Shown here one piece after another: positions 36,713 to 48,570 of a stretch of 64,000 nucleotides of DNA; positions within the stretch are counted from its first letter, which is position 1, and each line of letters begins with the position of its first letter. The notes beneath the pieces were generated by a model. The model saw nothing but the letters and a program-made list of their open reading frames with translations. It did not search any database and was not told the origin of the DNA. Position numbers and translations under genes: made by a program. Source of the DNA: Solen grandis (lineage: Eukaryota > Mollusca > Bivalvia > Adapedonta > Solenidae). Location: positions 9,619,324 through 9,683,323 of the forward strand of contig CM037783.1 of the NCBI GenBank assembly GCA_021229015.1, written 5' to 3'.

Positions 36713-38067
36713 GCACACACAAACCACGAACACGTGTAACACTATATGTTTGTCGCCATTTCTTGGCGGGGGCATAAAAAGACTCAAAATATTCGAACAT
36801 TTAAGAAGTGCGTCAATTTTAGTTCAAAGGAAAATTGAGGATTATTAGCAGTTATGTTTATATTGTTCAAGATGTGGGTGGTTAACAATCAAAATAGTAG
36901 TAAACGATATGTCATGCAAATGTATGTCATTTTCATGTTGTAAACTCATGGACATAGTACCTTCAAATAAATAAAATATCTATTTGTCTACCTGTATTTG
37001 TGAAGTTTTGCAACATGTGTGGCGGATTTTATTATCGGAAGTTTTTGTGTTGCACGTTTTCTCCGACGTTCTCGTCGTGCATGGTATAAGTCACGGTTGA
37101 GTGACTAACACTGACACATCCCACGTAGACATACAAATAGCAGAGATAGGCAATTCTCGAAATAACACGCTTTATCGCGTGCCTCGAAAGTTAACGAGAG
37201 CGCGCCCACCTGTCTGTGGTACCGGACATTTCTTTTTGTTTAAACATATTTTATTTCAAGCTTATTGAAATGGGGTCGGGCCACAAGTTCTAACAACATT
37301 AGTTACGGGCCTTCCTCTATAAAATATTTACAAAATTTACAATGTCACATGTTATATTAAAACATATATTAATATATAATACAAGCAATATCAACCCGTG
37401 TTATTGGTTTCTTTTACAGGTAAATTTCCAAATCATTTGTTTAGTGGCCTTTATTAGTAATTTTATATATCAATGAATGAAGACATTTTAGCAATTTTAT
37501 ATATCAATGAATGAAAACATTTCGGTTAGGCTTGGGGGAGTCTTACTAAACAAAAAATACTTTCCAAATTTACTTTTTGATTTAGTAAATCGACTGATTT
37601 AAGCTAAAGTGTATTTAAATGTAAATGAGGAAGGAAAGGACGGATGCATAATTAGATTTTTTTTGTTGTTGTTGTTGTTGTTGTTTTTTATTATAATTAA
37701 GCGAGAGAGATAACTGGTCCGATATGACTAAGCGCGGCATGAGAAAATATCGGGATGCATAATAGCCTCGTGTGCATGCAGGATTAACCCGTGATTTTTT
37801 CCGGTTAGGGTCTTCTTGTTCTTTTGACTGGCGTTAGTAACACAAATCTTCAAAGGCAGACATGTAGAATGATTACTTCCTTTAAATATTCGATCAGCCT
37901 CGATGTTTATGGCAAAAGCAATGGGGCAAATAAGTAACTAAACAATATAACCACATTAATACGATATAATTGAATTCAAATATCATTAAATACGTCTGAA
38001 ATTCAAAATGAACATGTCTGTACAGATAAACTACGTTATGGACTGTCTAATGTAACTACCTCTTCAC
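36713..38067. other. Intergenic, no gene seen
   Basis: AT-rich. It contains a tandem ~47-bp duplication (TTTTATATATCAATGAATGA at about 37,459 and 37,496), a (GTT)n run at 37,664-37,684 and the inverted 23-bp match to 29,532-29,554. Confidence 0.5.
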
Positions 38068-38365
38068 CGTCCTCGGTGGCCGAGTGGTTAGAGTGTCTAC
38101 CTCGGGAGCGGGAGGTCTTAAATTCGATTCCCGGCCGCGACATACCAAAGTCGTAAAAATGATATTGGTATAGCTCCCTTGCTTGGCGCTAAGTATATAA
38201 GGGTAGTTCCAGGAATGGTTGGCCCGGTGTCAAGATAATGTGACTGGGTGTGGTATCATGCCACATGTCTACGGCGTGATACTGCAGTGTGGCAGCACTA
38301 TATCTGTCTCAAGTAGACATAGTCTCTAAATGACTGAAATACTGTCGACGGGACGTTAAACCCAT
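38068..38365 (+). mobile_element. SINE family A, near full length
   Basis: The head CGTCCTCGGTGGCCGAGTGG is complete with the A box. The B box is changed (AAATTCGATTCCC), so Pol III competence is doubtful. The body and GGACGTTAAACCC tail are intact. Confidence 0.9.
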
Positions 38366-38716
38366 TATCTTCAAGCGTTCTGGACGTCTCTGTAATCTTC
38401 CTCTCGACCATCTGCCCACGTGACCACTTGAACAGAAGGTCGACATAATCATTGTCGCCGAAAAGCTGCACAAACTTCCATAATGTTGATTACATCTTGT
38501 TTTTGAGTGTTTTATTTCAGCAATGGAAAACTTACCCGTAAATGACTATAGCAAGGAAAATGCGTTTGTTGTTGTTGTTGTTTGTGTTGTTGTTGTTTAA
38601 GTTTTACTTTCAGCATTTGTCTATCCCTTATTATTTACTGACCTCGTGATCCTTATTGTTGCCTTTTGGTTACAAATAATACACCGGTATTTAGGGTCTA
38701 AGTCATTGTTATTATT
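38366..38716. other. Intergenic with (GTT)n
   Basis: A GTTGTTGTTGTTG run at about 38,566-38,600. No coding signal. Confidence 0.5.
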
Positions 38717-38830
38717 ATTATTATTATTATACCACATTTATATAGCACTCTTTTCATAGCAATGTACGTTCAAAAGTGCTTTACAATTGCATTCGAAAAC
38801 ACACACACACATACACACAAATCACCACGC
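38717..38830. repeat. (TTA)n, dispersed ACCACATTTATATAGCAC motif and (CA)n
   Basis: A TTATTATTATT run is followed by ATTTATATAGCAC..TTTTCATAG...AAAAGTGCTTTACA, resembling a widespread metazoan retroelement 3' tail, then a CACACACA run. It is probably a SINE or LINE 3' remnant. Confidence 0.5.
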
Positions 38831-39780
38831 TCACTCACATTGTAATATAAAAATATATTATATAAAAATATATAATTAATAAAGCATCAGGTTTCTGATG
38901 GAGGAATATGATACATTTAACTCCCCCAACAGCAAGGAACCAAGTAACTGCAGTAAAATGAAATAAACTAAAAATGATTAAAATAACTGATTCACTAACA
39001 GTAAATCATCCCGGCTTAATCTAAATGAAACTGAGGTTTGCTTAGGTGTAAATATTGACAGGGACATGCCACTTCTGCAGCAGTATATGGTAGGTTAGAA
39101 GCTAGGTTTCAACAAAAAATGATCGATAGAGATTTACAAAACATGTATTTATAAATGCACTCCCACTGTATACAGTAAGCGTAATCTAATTTAAAAATTG
39201 AAATATGTAAATGTTGGATATATGTCTTCATATAACCAATACTGTTCTAACGTACAATTCATAATGTTTATATATTGCAATATATATGTTTTGCAAATTT
39301 ATAAGTTAGAATTTGAGCAAATATTGTTACAGTCTTTGTTTATTAAAAAATAAATATCTTTTATTCAGCGAGTAAATGATCAGGAAAAAAGTAAAAAGAG
39401 TCTAATAAGTGGCTAATTATAATTATGAATCTTTGATGTATTTAATGAAAATATATAAAGAGCCATAAAATCATTTTGTCGTAAAAATACTTTACAAATA
39501 TGTGACTAAGGCAAATACCAAATTCCAATTAGATTCGACCACACACGACCAAATCATGTTGTTTTTATCCTAGAGAGTAAGATGTCGGACCTTGTGTGAG
39601 ATCGAAATTATTGTATTCGAATTTCTAATTAAGAAATTACATTATCCAAATAAAAGAATTTAAAAAAGAAAAAAAAATTATCAGAATAATTTAATGAATA
39701 TTCATTATGAGGAAATAATCAACCAATGAAATACAAACATATTATGACGCCATAATACCTCACGACGTAACGTCGTCTAC
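38831..39780. other. Upstream region of the 39,833 gene
   Basis: Very AT-rich with no repeat recognised. A CCAAT motif is at about 39,722, followed by ATTATGACGCCATAAT at 39,742, itself an imperfect palindrome. Promoter function is inference. Confidence 0.35.
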
Positions 39781-39795
39781 GGTAACGTCGTTACC
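39781..39795. promoter_or_regulatory. 15-bp palindrome GGTAACG-T-CGTTACC upstream of the start codon
   Basis: Perfect palindrome 38 bp upstream of the proposed ATG, with a second related ACGTAACGTCGT at 39,765. The ACGTCG core resembles a CRE half site. It could be a transcription-factor site near the promoter or in the 5' UTR. Function is inferred from position and symmetry only. Confidence 0.35.
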
Positions 39796-39832
39796 AAGCT
39801 CATTCGTGTTTACACATCCACATCTATCTGTA

Positions 39833-40008
39833 ATGATGAATGCCGGCAGCGCAAACCCAGGTCCTGGTCCTTGGTTTCTAGTCAGGTTGTATGTTAATGA
39901 ATGGGGTCGGATGCCCTCGGACGCGGAGGTGTTTGGACGCGATCCAGGGACCAGGCAGTTCGAAACAATGGGCAGAAACAACATCGATGATGTTTTCAAC
40001 CAGCTACA
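39833..40008 (+). CDS. Exon 1 of the unrecognised gene
   Basis: 58 codons plus two bases. The donor is CTACA|GTATGT. Codon use is far more GC-balanced than flanking DNA. It contains VNEWGRMPSDAEVFGRDPGT. Confidence 0.6.
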
Positions 40009-43000
40009 GTATGTACATCTAGTAACATTGTTTGCATTTGGTTGATAATTTTTATGTTAATTTTTTTTCGGGCAATATTTGCTATTAGTATACATATCAT
40101 TATAAAAGTAAGTCTGAAAAAAGGAAATAAAATGAAATAGACTAAAAACAACGACGATTCGTTCTCTGAAAATATCGCTCGATTATTGATTAAAAAAATC
40201 AAGTTCTAACAACTTATTCTATTCCTTTCCCTCATATAGACTCATTTTGACGCACTCAATAGGTACCACATAAACCCTGATCTGCTGAAAGCCAAACTCA
40301 AACCTTACCAAATTTAATCCTCATTACCAGACCACTGAAGAGCAGCGAACAGCATAAAACCTGATCAGCCTGCGAGTTACTCGCAGGCTGATCTGGTTTT
40401 ATGCTGTTCGCATAGGTCTTTTCATGGTATCCTCTATGAGGGAAAGGGCTATTCCTTCTGGACGGTTCCTGGCTTGGGCAAGTACATTCTGTATGTGAAG
40501 GTCATGAAAAAAATCCTTTCCTCAACGGGGTTATGTGTGTAACCAATGAACCTCAGCATCATAGTAATAATTACACCATGCTAAATATACTAGACGAAAC
40601 TTATAAGTACTCCGATTAAATTTTTGTCTATAGCATTTGTTGTATTCAAAATAACAGATTTTTCGTTTTCTATAGCTTTCCACGAAAATTGGTTTCACAG
40701 AGTTGATTATGCGCCAAAATTATTCAGATTGAGCCAATGCACATTTTAATCTTTACTGGGCATATATTTTGGAAAATGTATCTTCTCTACAAGTTTGAAA
40801 TCGGAGTACTTACAAGTTTCGTTAAGTATATAAAATAATTAGGAAAAAATTAATATAACTGAACACTCACAACCATCAATACCATAATCTAATGCCAGTC
40901 GATATTAGATTGAAATTATGAATAATAAAATTGTTATGCTGAAAATGGAAAATAATATATATATGATTCATTTTTCTTTCATTTTATTTTATATTCATGT
41001 ATTTTGAAATACTCTCCCTATTAGCTTTTATCAATATTCAAATACACAAAGTAGACAACAATTATTTTTTCGAGTACTCTCCCGGTACAACTCCTCGCCG
41101 TTTCTTTTACATAAGAAAGCTTAAGATATACAACCATACAAAAAATGATACCATTTTCTTATTGCAATTTCCTTGTTGTAAAGTAGACAACGTTATTTGA
41201 AACATATTTATAAACACTCATATTTTTCCTACTTCGAATATATCTGAACCTTCACAAATACATGTATACCCACAATGTTAAAATTTCCATCAATAGCCAT
41301 CTCCCTGGAGACCTCGTTTCGTTTGAGTGCCACCTACTGTACAGTGGTCAGATCTACAGGGCATCTCTGACGTCAGTACTGCAGGTCATGGAACTGGACA
41401 TGGCTGGGGCCTCAGGTATCAATCAATCAATCAATCAATCAATCAATTAAAATAATTCCTTTTATTCAAATCGTGGATAAGCGGTTTTGTTACAGAGTCA
41501 GATTATTGATACGCAACAGATTTTACGAAACTATCCTACTAATAACTACGTTGATTTTCCAGAGGGAAATAATACAATAAACAATTAAATTCACTCTTCA
41601 CTTTAATATTTCGGCAAAAGTTTGCCTTTCTCAAGAAAAAAAAACAACATAAATATTGAGCAAGTTCTACAAAAATAAATATGGCGACTATCCAAACGTC
41701 TTTAATGTAGAACTTGCTAAAATTTCATGTTTTTTTTTTTAAAAAGGCAAACTTTTGCCGAACTATAGAATAAGAGTGAATGTAATTGTTTATCTACTAA
41801 TATTCATAATAGTAATACTTCACTGATTATGGAATATTGGAGGTGCAATTCTGAAATGTATAAAAAGACTAGACGTATACGATGAAATCGATCTGCCTTG
41901 TGGGCAAAATAAGAGTAATTAGAATATTTTAGTAGTAATTACATCAATTCTGTCATGATCACCACTGATATAAATTGTTGTAAAATTGTATCTACAAAAA
42001 AAAATTGATTCTTCTTAACACTCATATTTATCTGAAGACACATTCTCAAGAGTTCAGGAAAATGTTGGTTGTTTTATTCACTCAGTCCATGTTGGTCTTA
42101 AATGTATGTTAAATTTTGTTTCATGTTATTGTTGCCTTGTTAGTTTAAACACATTTTATTCATATAATTTCACGGTAATGTTTGTTTGTTTGTTTGTTGG
42201 GTTTAACGTCCCACAGTATTTCAGTCATTTGAATACGAAAAATTGAAGATTGAAAAATTACACTGTAATATCAAAGCAAATTCATTCGGAAACCTATACA
42301 AATGTATATACTACTCAAAGTTTGCTAAGCACACATATCATGTGTCATTGTGAAATTGAAATGGCCACTGTTAACTTCTGTTATATTTGTCCATATCTCT
42401 TGAAAATTCACAACCATCCTTTCAAAACCCGAACCTTTGATGTAATGCGAACATCTCAAAATATTAGATCTTAATTTTGAGATTTCAAAACAACAACAAC
42501 AACAACGAAATAAGCAAAACGTTTTCTATTCTAAAAAAAACATCATGCAACTTAACAACTGTAAGTAAATCAATCTAAAAAAATATCGTGGAAAAGACCT
42601 ATTAATTACAGACAGAAACTGCTGAAATATATGCTCTAAGATTCATTACCTATAAATAACAAAAATAATTGTCCATTTCTTGTACAAAAATAATATTTCC
42701 AAGTAAAGGATAGAAAACTTTCTTTTTGCTGAGTATACTATTGGTGCTTAGCAAACGTTTGGTAGTATTTTATGGATTTTTGGTTTATTTACTTACTGTT
42801 CTTTTTTTAATCATGAAACAGACTAATAACAACTCAAAATGTCAAAATAATAAAATAATCTAAATATATTCAGGTGACTATACTGGTGTGGAGGACATGA
42901 GAGGTCCCAATGTATTCCCAGGAGCACACCCTGCCCAAGTCCACCCAGTAAGGCGAGCTGCCTCAGACCAGTACACACCGGGGATGAGAAACGTGATTCC

Positions 43001-43241
43001 AGAGGGCTTCACAAACAGACGGCTGCAGGAGAACCCGAACCGCAAACACCAGTCCGTGGTCGAGAGAGAACAGGAAGTCAGACAAAGACGATGGGAAGAA
43101 GATGTGAATTCCAGCCTGAACGCAACAGCCGGCACATTGAGGGACAGAAATTGTTCGGAGGATGATGTCCCTTGGTATCTAAAGGATGTCTACAGCTCCA
43201 TTCCTTGGAGACCCTCACGTCGTCTTCTTCCACCATTATAG
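39833..43241 (+). CDS. Unrecognised three-exon gene, ~220-residue protein
   Basis: Exons are 39,833-40,008, 41,297-41,415 and 42,874-43,241. Both introns are GT-AG and their phases match: exon 1 leaves two bases and exon 2 supplies one, then exon 2 leaves one and exon 3 supplies two. The protein starts MMNAGSANPGPGPWFLVRLY. It has a compact N-terminal region of about 100 residues with mixed hydrophobic and polar residues (exons 1-2), then a charged, arginine- and glutamate-rich C-terminal region with VEREQEVRQRRWEED and a DVPWYLKDVYSS motif. There is no signal peptide or membrane segment. A second Met directly follows the first, and an upstream non-coding exon is possible. I do not recognise the family. 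A nuclear role is suggested by the basic KRKR stretch found only if the shifted frame downstream is included. Confidence 0.6.
40223..40449. mobile_element. CCCTTTCCCTCATA MITE, long copy
   Basis: Inverted ends are CCTTTCCCTCATATAGA and TCTATGAGGGAAAGG, with CTATT on both sides. An internal palindrome, CTGATCAGCCTGCGAG / CTCGCAGGCTGATCTG, lies at about 40,362-40,393. It sits in intron 1 of the gene above. The second copy is at 49,893-50,052. Confidence 0.8.
41297..41415 (+). CDS. Exon 2 of the unrecognised gene
   Basis: The acceptor is CATCAATAG|CCATCT and the donor CCTCAG|GTATCA. It encodes HLPGDLVSFECHLLYSGQIY and onward. The donor is followed at once by an (AATC)n run, so the microsatellite starts within the first bases of the intron. 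A CRE octamer TGACGTCA lies inside the exon at 41,368-41,375. Confidence 0.65.
41577..41793. mobile_element. Foldback MITE with ~90-bp inverted arms
   Basis: Left arm ATAAACAATTAAATTCAC, CGGCAAAAGTTTGCCTTT, GAGCAAGTTCTAC (41,577-41,670). The right arm (41,706-41,793) is its complement with scattered mismatches, around a ~35-bp loop. It lies in intron 2 of the gene. No protein-coding capacity. Confidence 0.85.
42180..42238 (-). mobile_element. SINE family A, 3' tail fragment
   Basis: (TTTG)n then GGGTTTAACGTCCCACAGTA and TTTCAGTCATTTG. Only about 50 bp of the family. It lies in intron 2 of the gene. Confidence 0.8.
42874..43241 (+). CDS. Exon 3 of the unrecognised gene, ends at TAG
   Basis: The acceptor is ATATATTCAG|GTGACT. 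The frame is open to TAG at 43,239-43,241. It encodes DYTGVEDMRGPNVFPGAHPA and onward. The last ~15 codons (IPWRPSRRLLPPL) are proline- and arginine-rich, unlike what precedes, as expected if they are read in a shifted frame. Confidence 0.6.
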
Positions 43242-43618
43242 CGGCCAGTAAGAGCCGGGAGAGTGATGTCCCTTGGTATCTAGAAGATACATATAGTTCT
43301 ACTTCAGCCGGAAGTCTGTCTACTTCCGCTTCCTTTGCAAATATCAGTCCAAGTATTAGCAGTTCTTCAGTTAGGAGTGGCGGAAGTAACGAGGATGGTG
43401 ACTGGAGAAATAGGCAGGATGACGGAGATAACGACATCAGACAGCCAGTCAGAATCAGTGTAAGTGAGAACAACCTTTTGTTTGGAAGGAAGAGAAAACG
43501 CAACTTGGATGAAGAAGAAAACGATGACGGAGAGGTCAAGAGAGTAAGATCAGCTGAAGATTTTGTAGAGAAGAAGAAATTTTCCAGAGGTGTGAAGAGG
43601 GGGAAAAGGCTTTATTAA
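43193..43618 (+). pseudogene. Shifted-frame continuation of exon 3
   Basis: The +2 frame is open across the exon 3 stop as far as TAA at 43,616-43,618. It encodes SRESDVPWYLEDTYSS, nearly repeating the SEDDVPWYLKDVYSS that exon 3 encodes 101 bp earlier. A serine-rich stretch, FGRKRKRNLDEEENDDGEVK (a likely nuclear signal with an acidic run) and a basic end follow. Because 101 is not a multiple of three, the two repeats sit in different frames. A one-base insertion or deletion between 43,193 and 43,238 would join them into a protein of about 345 residues. This may be a real allele, an assembly error or an alternative splice form. No good intron is visible. Confidence 0.55.
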
Positions 43619-44529
43619 ATAGTTTCATGTCAAAATATGTTTTATTTACGGCAGGGTTTCGCTTTAAATATGAATTTGTATTTAATTGCATCAGCTAAAA
43701 GACGCATTTAAGGGGGTTATTTTATAAACTTTTACGTTTTATCTTTTTAATATTCAATGGCTGGATTTAGACAGAATTTTTGTTATTTTTTTAGTTGCAT
43801 TTGTCTCTTGTATCTCAGAAAAAAATACAAGTATACATAAATCATGACGGGTGATATGCACAAATAGGGAACTGTATCTTCGTCTTCTAATAGAATGAAA
43901 TGGTTCAAATTATGCATCGAACTATATTTATGGCTTCAGACACAAAACAGTGGCACTGGGCTAGTTGTATATTTATAATGGATGAGTCTGTGAGTGCTTT
44001 TGTTTCAAATATGTGGTTAAGTGACTTTTCGGATTGATTTGCTTTCTACCGTGAACAATAACTCGTGCAACAGGGATTGTTTTGATATACATACAATGTG
44101 CAAGACAGATCACGAAGGTATGGCCATAGGCTGAAAGAAATAGAGAGGATGGTCAACACCAAGGAAGGGGCTAAAATCAAATGTACTTGAGATGAAAATG
44201 ATATGGTGATAAGATACACTGTTGGACATTGAGAGAAAACAAACGAAAAAAAAATGTTAACTGGAAAAAACAAGGATGAATCCTGCACATGGTAGATATC
44301 ACGTAGAGTTGGTTCTTCTTGTAGAAACATGATGTCATTGATTAAATAAAGAAAAATTATTATAATCAAACGAATGTCTTAGACTGTTTATTTTCAGAGA
44401 CGGTAGGTTTCGAAATTAGAAGCAATGAGTGTGTGCGTGCGTGCGCGTATGATGAGAAGATTGCTTTATTCTATATTCCATCATACTATACAATGTTGCT
44501 TATTTATCAAATCAATGGATCAGAGCGAC
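43619..44529. other. 3' flank of the gene, no further exon seen
   Basis: An AATAAA is at 44,345. None was seen close to either stop, so the polyadenylation site is not located. Otherwise no feature. Confidence 0.4.
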
Positions 44530-44592
44530 TAGAACAATCGACCTACCGTAAGCCAGCTGGGGGGTTTCCTCACATGAAAAATCCACGTGACT
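44530..44592 (-). mobile_element. SINE family B fragment
   Basis: Its complement reads TTTTTCATGTGAGGAA, CCAGCTGGCTTACGGTAGGT, matching 30,470-30,510. Only this core is present. Confidence 0.7.
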
Positions 44593-44843
44593 CTGCAGTG
44601 AACTTCTTTACAGACATATTGATGCCATATAAAACCTTGTTCCGGTTGAGATTTACTTCTACAATGTCTGAATGTAAAACCATGCTCTAAAACTTGATTT
44701 TAATGCAATTTGCTGGCACGGTGTAAATATACCCCATAGTACAAGAAAATGGCAAAATAAAATAATGATGATAATAACAGACAGTGACATAATAACAGTA
44801 AGATTTCATTTAACTTCTTTCTACAGACAACTTAGCTTAAATT

Positions 44844-45484
44844 AAGTGAATAACGATGTTTATTGCATGTCCACGGCTTTTGTGTGTGTGTGTTAGGTTA
44901 TCCGATGGATATATTTACTACGGTGATTTAAGAAATGTATCTGTACCCTTGTTTTGTCGTGTATTTAAACACATGTTTGGAGTCCAGGTGAGGATTATTA
45001 TATCACGATGACGTAGCCAGAGTGATATAATTATTCGCACCGGAACGATAACAGTAACGGATATATCATGGCGACGGCAGGACATATTTTTTTTTATCTT
45101 TGTCTTTCGGGAATTTAATAAAAAATATATAAGCTTTTTAAAAAAAGATGCAGTTAACATCTGCCAGTTTATTGATCTGATTCAAATAGATTCTGGGCTA
45201 AGTGAATAACGATGTTTATTGCATGTTCACGTCTTTTTTGTGTGTGTTAGGTTATACGATGGATATTTTTACCATGGTTATTGCTAGTTTAGAAACGTGT
45301 AGTGTGGTATTTGCGTGTTTAGTGGGGTATAAGCCGTGTTTGTGGCATTACAGAAATATATGGCGACGACAGGGCATAATTTTCTAGTCTTTTTTTCAGG
45401 AATTTAATAAAAATATATAACAGATATATAAAAAAGATACCGCTTACATCTGCTTATTGATCTTATTCAGATAGATTCTGGACA
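44844..45484 (+). repeat. Imperfect tandem duplication, two units
   Basis: Unit 1 (44,844-45,199) and unit 2 (45,200-45,484) both start AAGTGAATAACGATGTTTAT. They share TGTGTTAGGTTAT.CGATGGATAT, GGAATTTAATAAAAA and TTATTGATCT.ATTCA.ATAG, in the same order. They differ in the middle (segments swapped or lost). No function is apparent. Confidence 0.75.
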
Positions 45485-47177
45485 TTATGACCTGAGGTTG
45501 CCTAAAAATATTTATATCGGACAGATACCTGTAATCAGTACTTGTAGGTCTTCATGAAGGAGATCATTTTACTGATTGCTTCAGTGTTGGTTTCCTTCAC
45601 TCCTTAGTTTCTGAAATCTAAGTTGTCATTCGTAAACCCGTGAAGTTTGTGGACTTGTTACATGCTGTTAATGGTCTGATATCGTGATTTTAAAAATCGA
45701 ACTTGAAGCGTGAATTTGGAGGTTGGAGGCGGAAAGTAAATAGAATTGTAGCGTGAATTTAGCGAACTTGTAGCGTGAATTTAATTTGGCGGAAAGTAAA
45801 TAGAATTGTAGTGTGAATTTAGCGAACTGAGAGTGTAAATTTTAACCTGAATTAGCAGACTTGTAGCGGGAAGTTATCAGACTGACCCGCGGTTCACGAA
45901 ACATCTCAAATTGACAATATGGATCCTTAAAAGTAAAGCTGAGGAACCTTCAGTTGAGAAGTTTGGTGAAACGTCTTATGGTGTAATCTTTATTCATTTT
46001 CCCCTTCATTTTAGCGTGTTTAAGTTGGTCAATTTTATCGCAAAGCCCTGGCAAACGGACTGATAAAACCAGTGAAACTGGGATATTGAGCTATGTTGTA
46101 GACCGAGAAACATATTTACATCCGAATTCTGAACAAGGTGAGTTGTTGATGTCTATGTATTTCTTGTTGCTTTATTTTGTATATTATTATCATCACGACA
46201 GTATCACAGACATATATACTCGATTCCTCAACGTTTCCCCGGGTTAACCTCCTCCTTTTAACTCGTATTTTCTAAAAAATAAAGTTAAAAGTAGGACATA
46301 AAACATGATATTGCTGAAATATGCCTAACAACATTTCTAAATAATATAAAATCGTTTGAAAAATACAAAATAAAACATACATAAGGACACGCCTGTATTA
46401 TTTGGGTTTATTTCCACGAAAACGAAATACGAAGGATTCCATCAAATTTTACTGTATAAAACATGCACTTAGGGGCTGATATATTAAATCAATGGCCAAA
46501 AAATCGTAATTTTGTGTTAAGCATAAACTGGAACGGTAAATGTGAAAGTCAAGCAGCTTATAATTTGGAACTTTTGATTTTCTACATCAAAATGAATCTT
46601 GTGTTTATTATGTCATTTTACTTTGACTGTGGGCACAACATATTTCAATGAACGACATTTTATTTGCCATATACCAATAAATTACATTACCAAGGACATT
46701 CTGCGACATGCCAGAGATGCGTGAACTTTTAGCCCGCCGCTGGCTGACGTCACAGAATTTTCAATGATAATTGTTCTCGCTTACGCATCGTTGCAGAGTT
46801 ATCGTTCGTTGTATGCCGTGTAAACTTATATAATTTAATGATAAATTCATCATATTATGAGGATCCTTGTGGATTTTATTCATGTCAGATATGTAAAGAA
46901 AAGTCACACGCCTAAACAGGAGCTTGTCATGCAAGCATATTTAACTACTGTAAACGGTGGTTCGAGAAAACAGGTGCACGTATAGAGGACGTTGAATTTG
47001 GCTACCCGGTGCGATCAGTTATATAATGTGTTGTAAACAACGCAATATAAGAATATGTATGACTATAATGTAGTCTTGTATGACTATAATCATATGGAAA
47101 GTGTTTTCGTTTCAAAAACACACTTATCCAAAGCAAGTCCTTAAAGATATTCGACATTTTTCAAGGTGAGACGTTTT
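45485..47177. other. Intergenic with short reiterations
   Basis: A TAGCGTGAATTTAGCGAACT motif and TTTGGCGGAAAGTAAATAGA are repeated two to three times between 45,700 and 45,880. A single TGACGTCA lies at 46,745-46,752. No exon is supported. Confidence 0.5.
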
Positions 47178-48570
47178 TCCCAGCTAGATGCACCAACCTA
47201 CAGCAAGTCAACAGAAAGACTTCCCAGGTAGAACCACCAACCTACAGCAAGTCAACAGGAAGACTTCCCAGATAGAACCACCAACCTACAGCAAGTCAAC
47301 AGGAAGACTTCCCAGATAGAACCACCAACCTACAGCAAGTCAACAGGAAGACTTCTGAGGTACAACCACCAACCTACAGCAAGTTAACAGGAAGACTTCC
47401 CAGGTAGAACCACCAACCTACAGCAAGTCAACAGAAAGATTTCCCCGATAGAACCACCAACCAACAGCAAGTTAACAGGAAGACTTCTGAGGTAGAACCA
47501 CTTACCTACAGCAAGTCAACAGGAAAACTTCCCAGGTAGAACCACCAACCTACAGCAAGTTAACAGGAAGACTTCCCAGGTAGAACCACCAACCTACAGC
47601 AAGTAAACAGAAAGACTTCTCAGGTAGGACCACCAACCTACAGCAAGTCAACAGGAAGACTTCTCAGGTAGAACCACCAACCTACAGCAAATCAACAGAA
47701 AGACTTCCCAGGTAGAACCACTAACCTACAGCAAGTCAACAGGAAGACTTCTGAGGTAGAACCACTAACCTACAGCAAGTCAACAGGAAGACTTCCCAGA
47801 TAGAACCACCAACCTACAGCAAATCAACAGAAAGACTTCTGAGACAGAACCACCAACCTACAGCAAGTCATCAGAAAGACTTCCCTGATAGAACCACCAA
47901 CCTACAGAAAGTCAACAGGAAGACTTCCCAGATAGAACCACCAACCTACAGCAAGTCAACAGAAAGACTTCCCCGATAGAACCACCAACCTACAGCAAGT
48001 CAACAGGAAGACTTCTGAGGTAGAACCACCAACCTACAGCAAGTCAACAGGAAGACTTCCCCGATAGAACCACCAACCTACAGCAAGTCAACAGGAAGAC
48101 TTCTGAGGGTGAACCACCAACTTACAGCAGGTCAACAGAAAGACTTCCCCGATAGAACCACCAACCTACAGCAAGTCAACAGAAAAACTTCTGAGGGTGA
48201 ACCACCAACTTAAAGCAAGTCAACAAAAAGACTTTCCCGATAGAACCACCAACCTACAGCAAGTCAACAGAAAGACTTCTGAGGTAGAACCACCAACCTA
48301 CAGCAAGTCAACAGGAAGACTTCTGAGGTAGAACCACCAACCTACAGCAAGTCAACAGGAAGACTTCCCAGGTAGAACCACCAACCTACAGCAAGTCAAC
48401 AGAAAGACTTCCTCGATAGAACCACCAACCTACAGCAAGTCAACAGGAAGACTTCTGAGGTAGAACCACCAACCTACAGCAAGTCAACAGGAAGATTCAG
48501 GTAAACCAAACCAGCAAGTCAACAAAGGTAGAAGACTTCCCTGGTAGAAGACTTCCCAGGTAGAAGACTT
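47178..48570 (+). repeat. 44-bp minisatellite, about 30 copies
   Basis: Unit ACTTCCCAGGTAGAACCACC, AACCTACAGCAAGTCAACAG, GAAG (44 bp). Most variation is at one short site, the bases before AGAACCACC: CCCAGGT, CCCAGAT, CCCCGAT, CTGAGGT and CTGAGGG. Blocks of CCCCGAT alternating with CTGAGGT at 47,960-48,260 suggest an 88-bp higher-order unit there. The period is not a multiple of three and every frame meets stops, so it is not coding. The last units are scrambled near 48,500-48,560. Confidence 0.92.

Noticed and set aside
43175..43241. A 67-bp intron (GTATCT...CATTATAG) explaining the frame break in exon 3
   Set aside because: The acceptor looks plausible, but joining puts the downstream sequence out of the DVPWYLEDTYSS frame and meets TAA within three codons.
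47178..48570. CRISPR array
   Set aside because: The 44-bp units are contiguous with no unique spacers, and the genome is eukaryotic. It is a minisatellite.
47178..48570. Repeat-coded structural protein
   Set aside because: The 44-bp period shifts frame each unit and stop codons (TAG in GGTAGAACC) appear in all frames.
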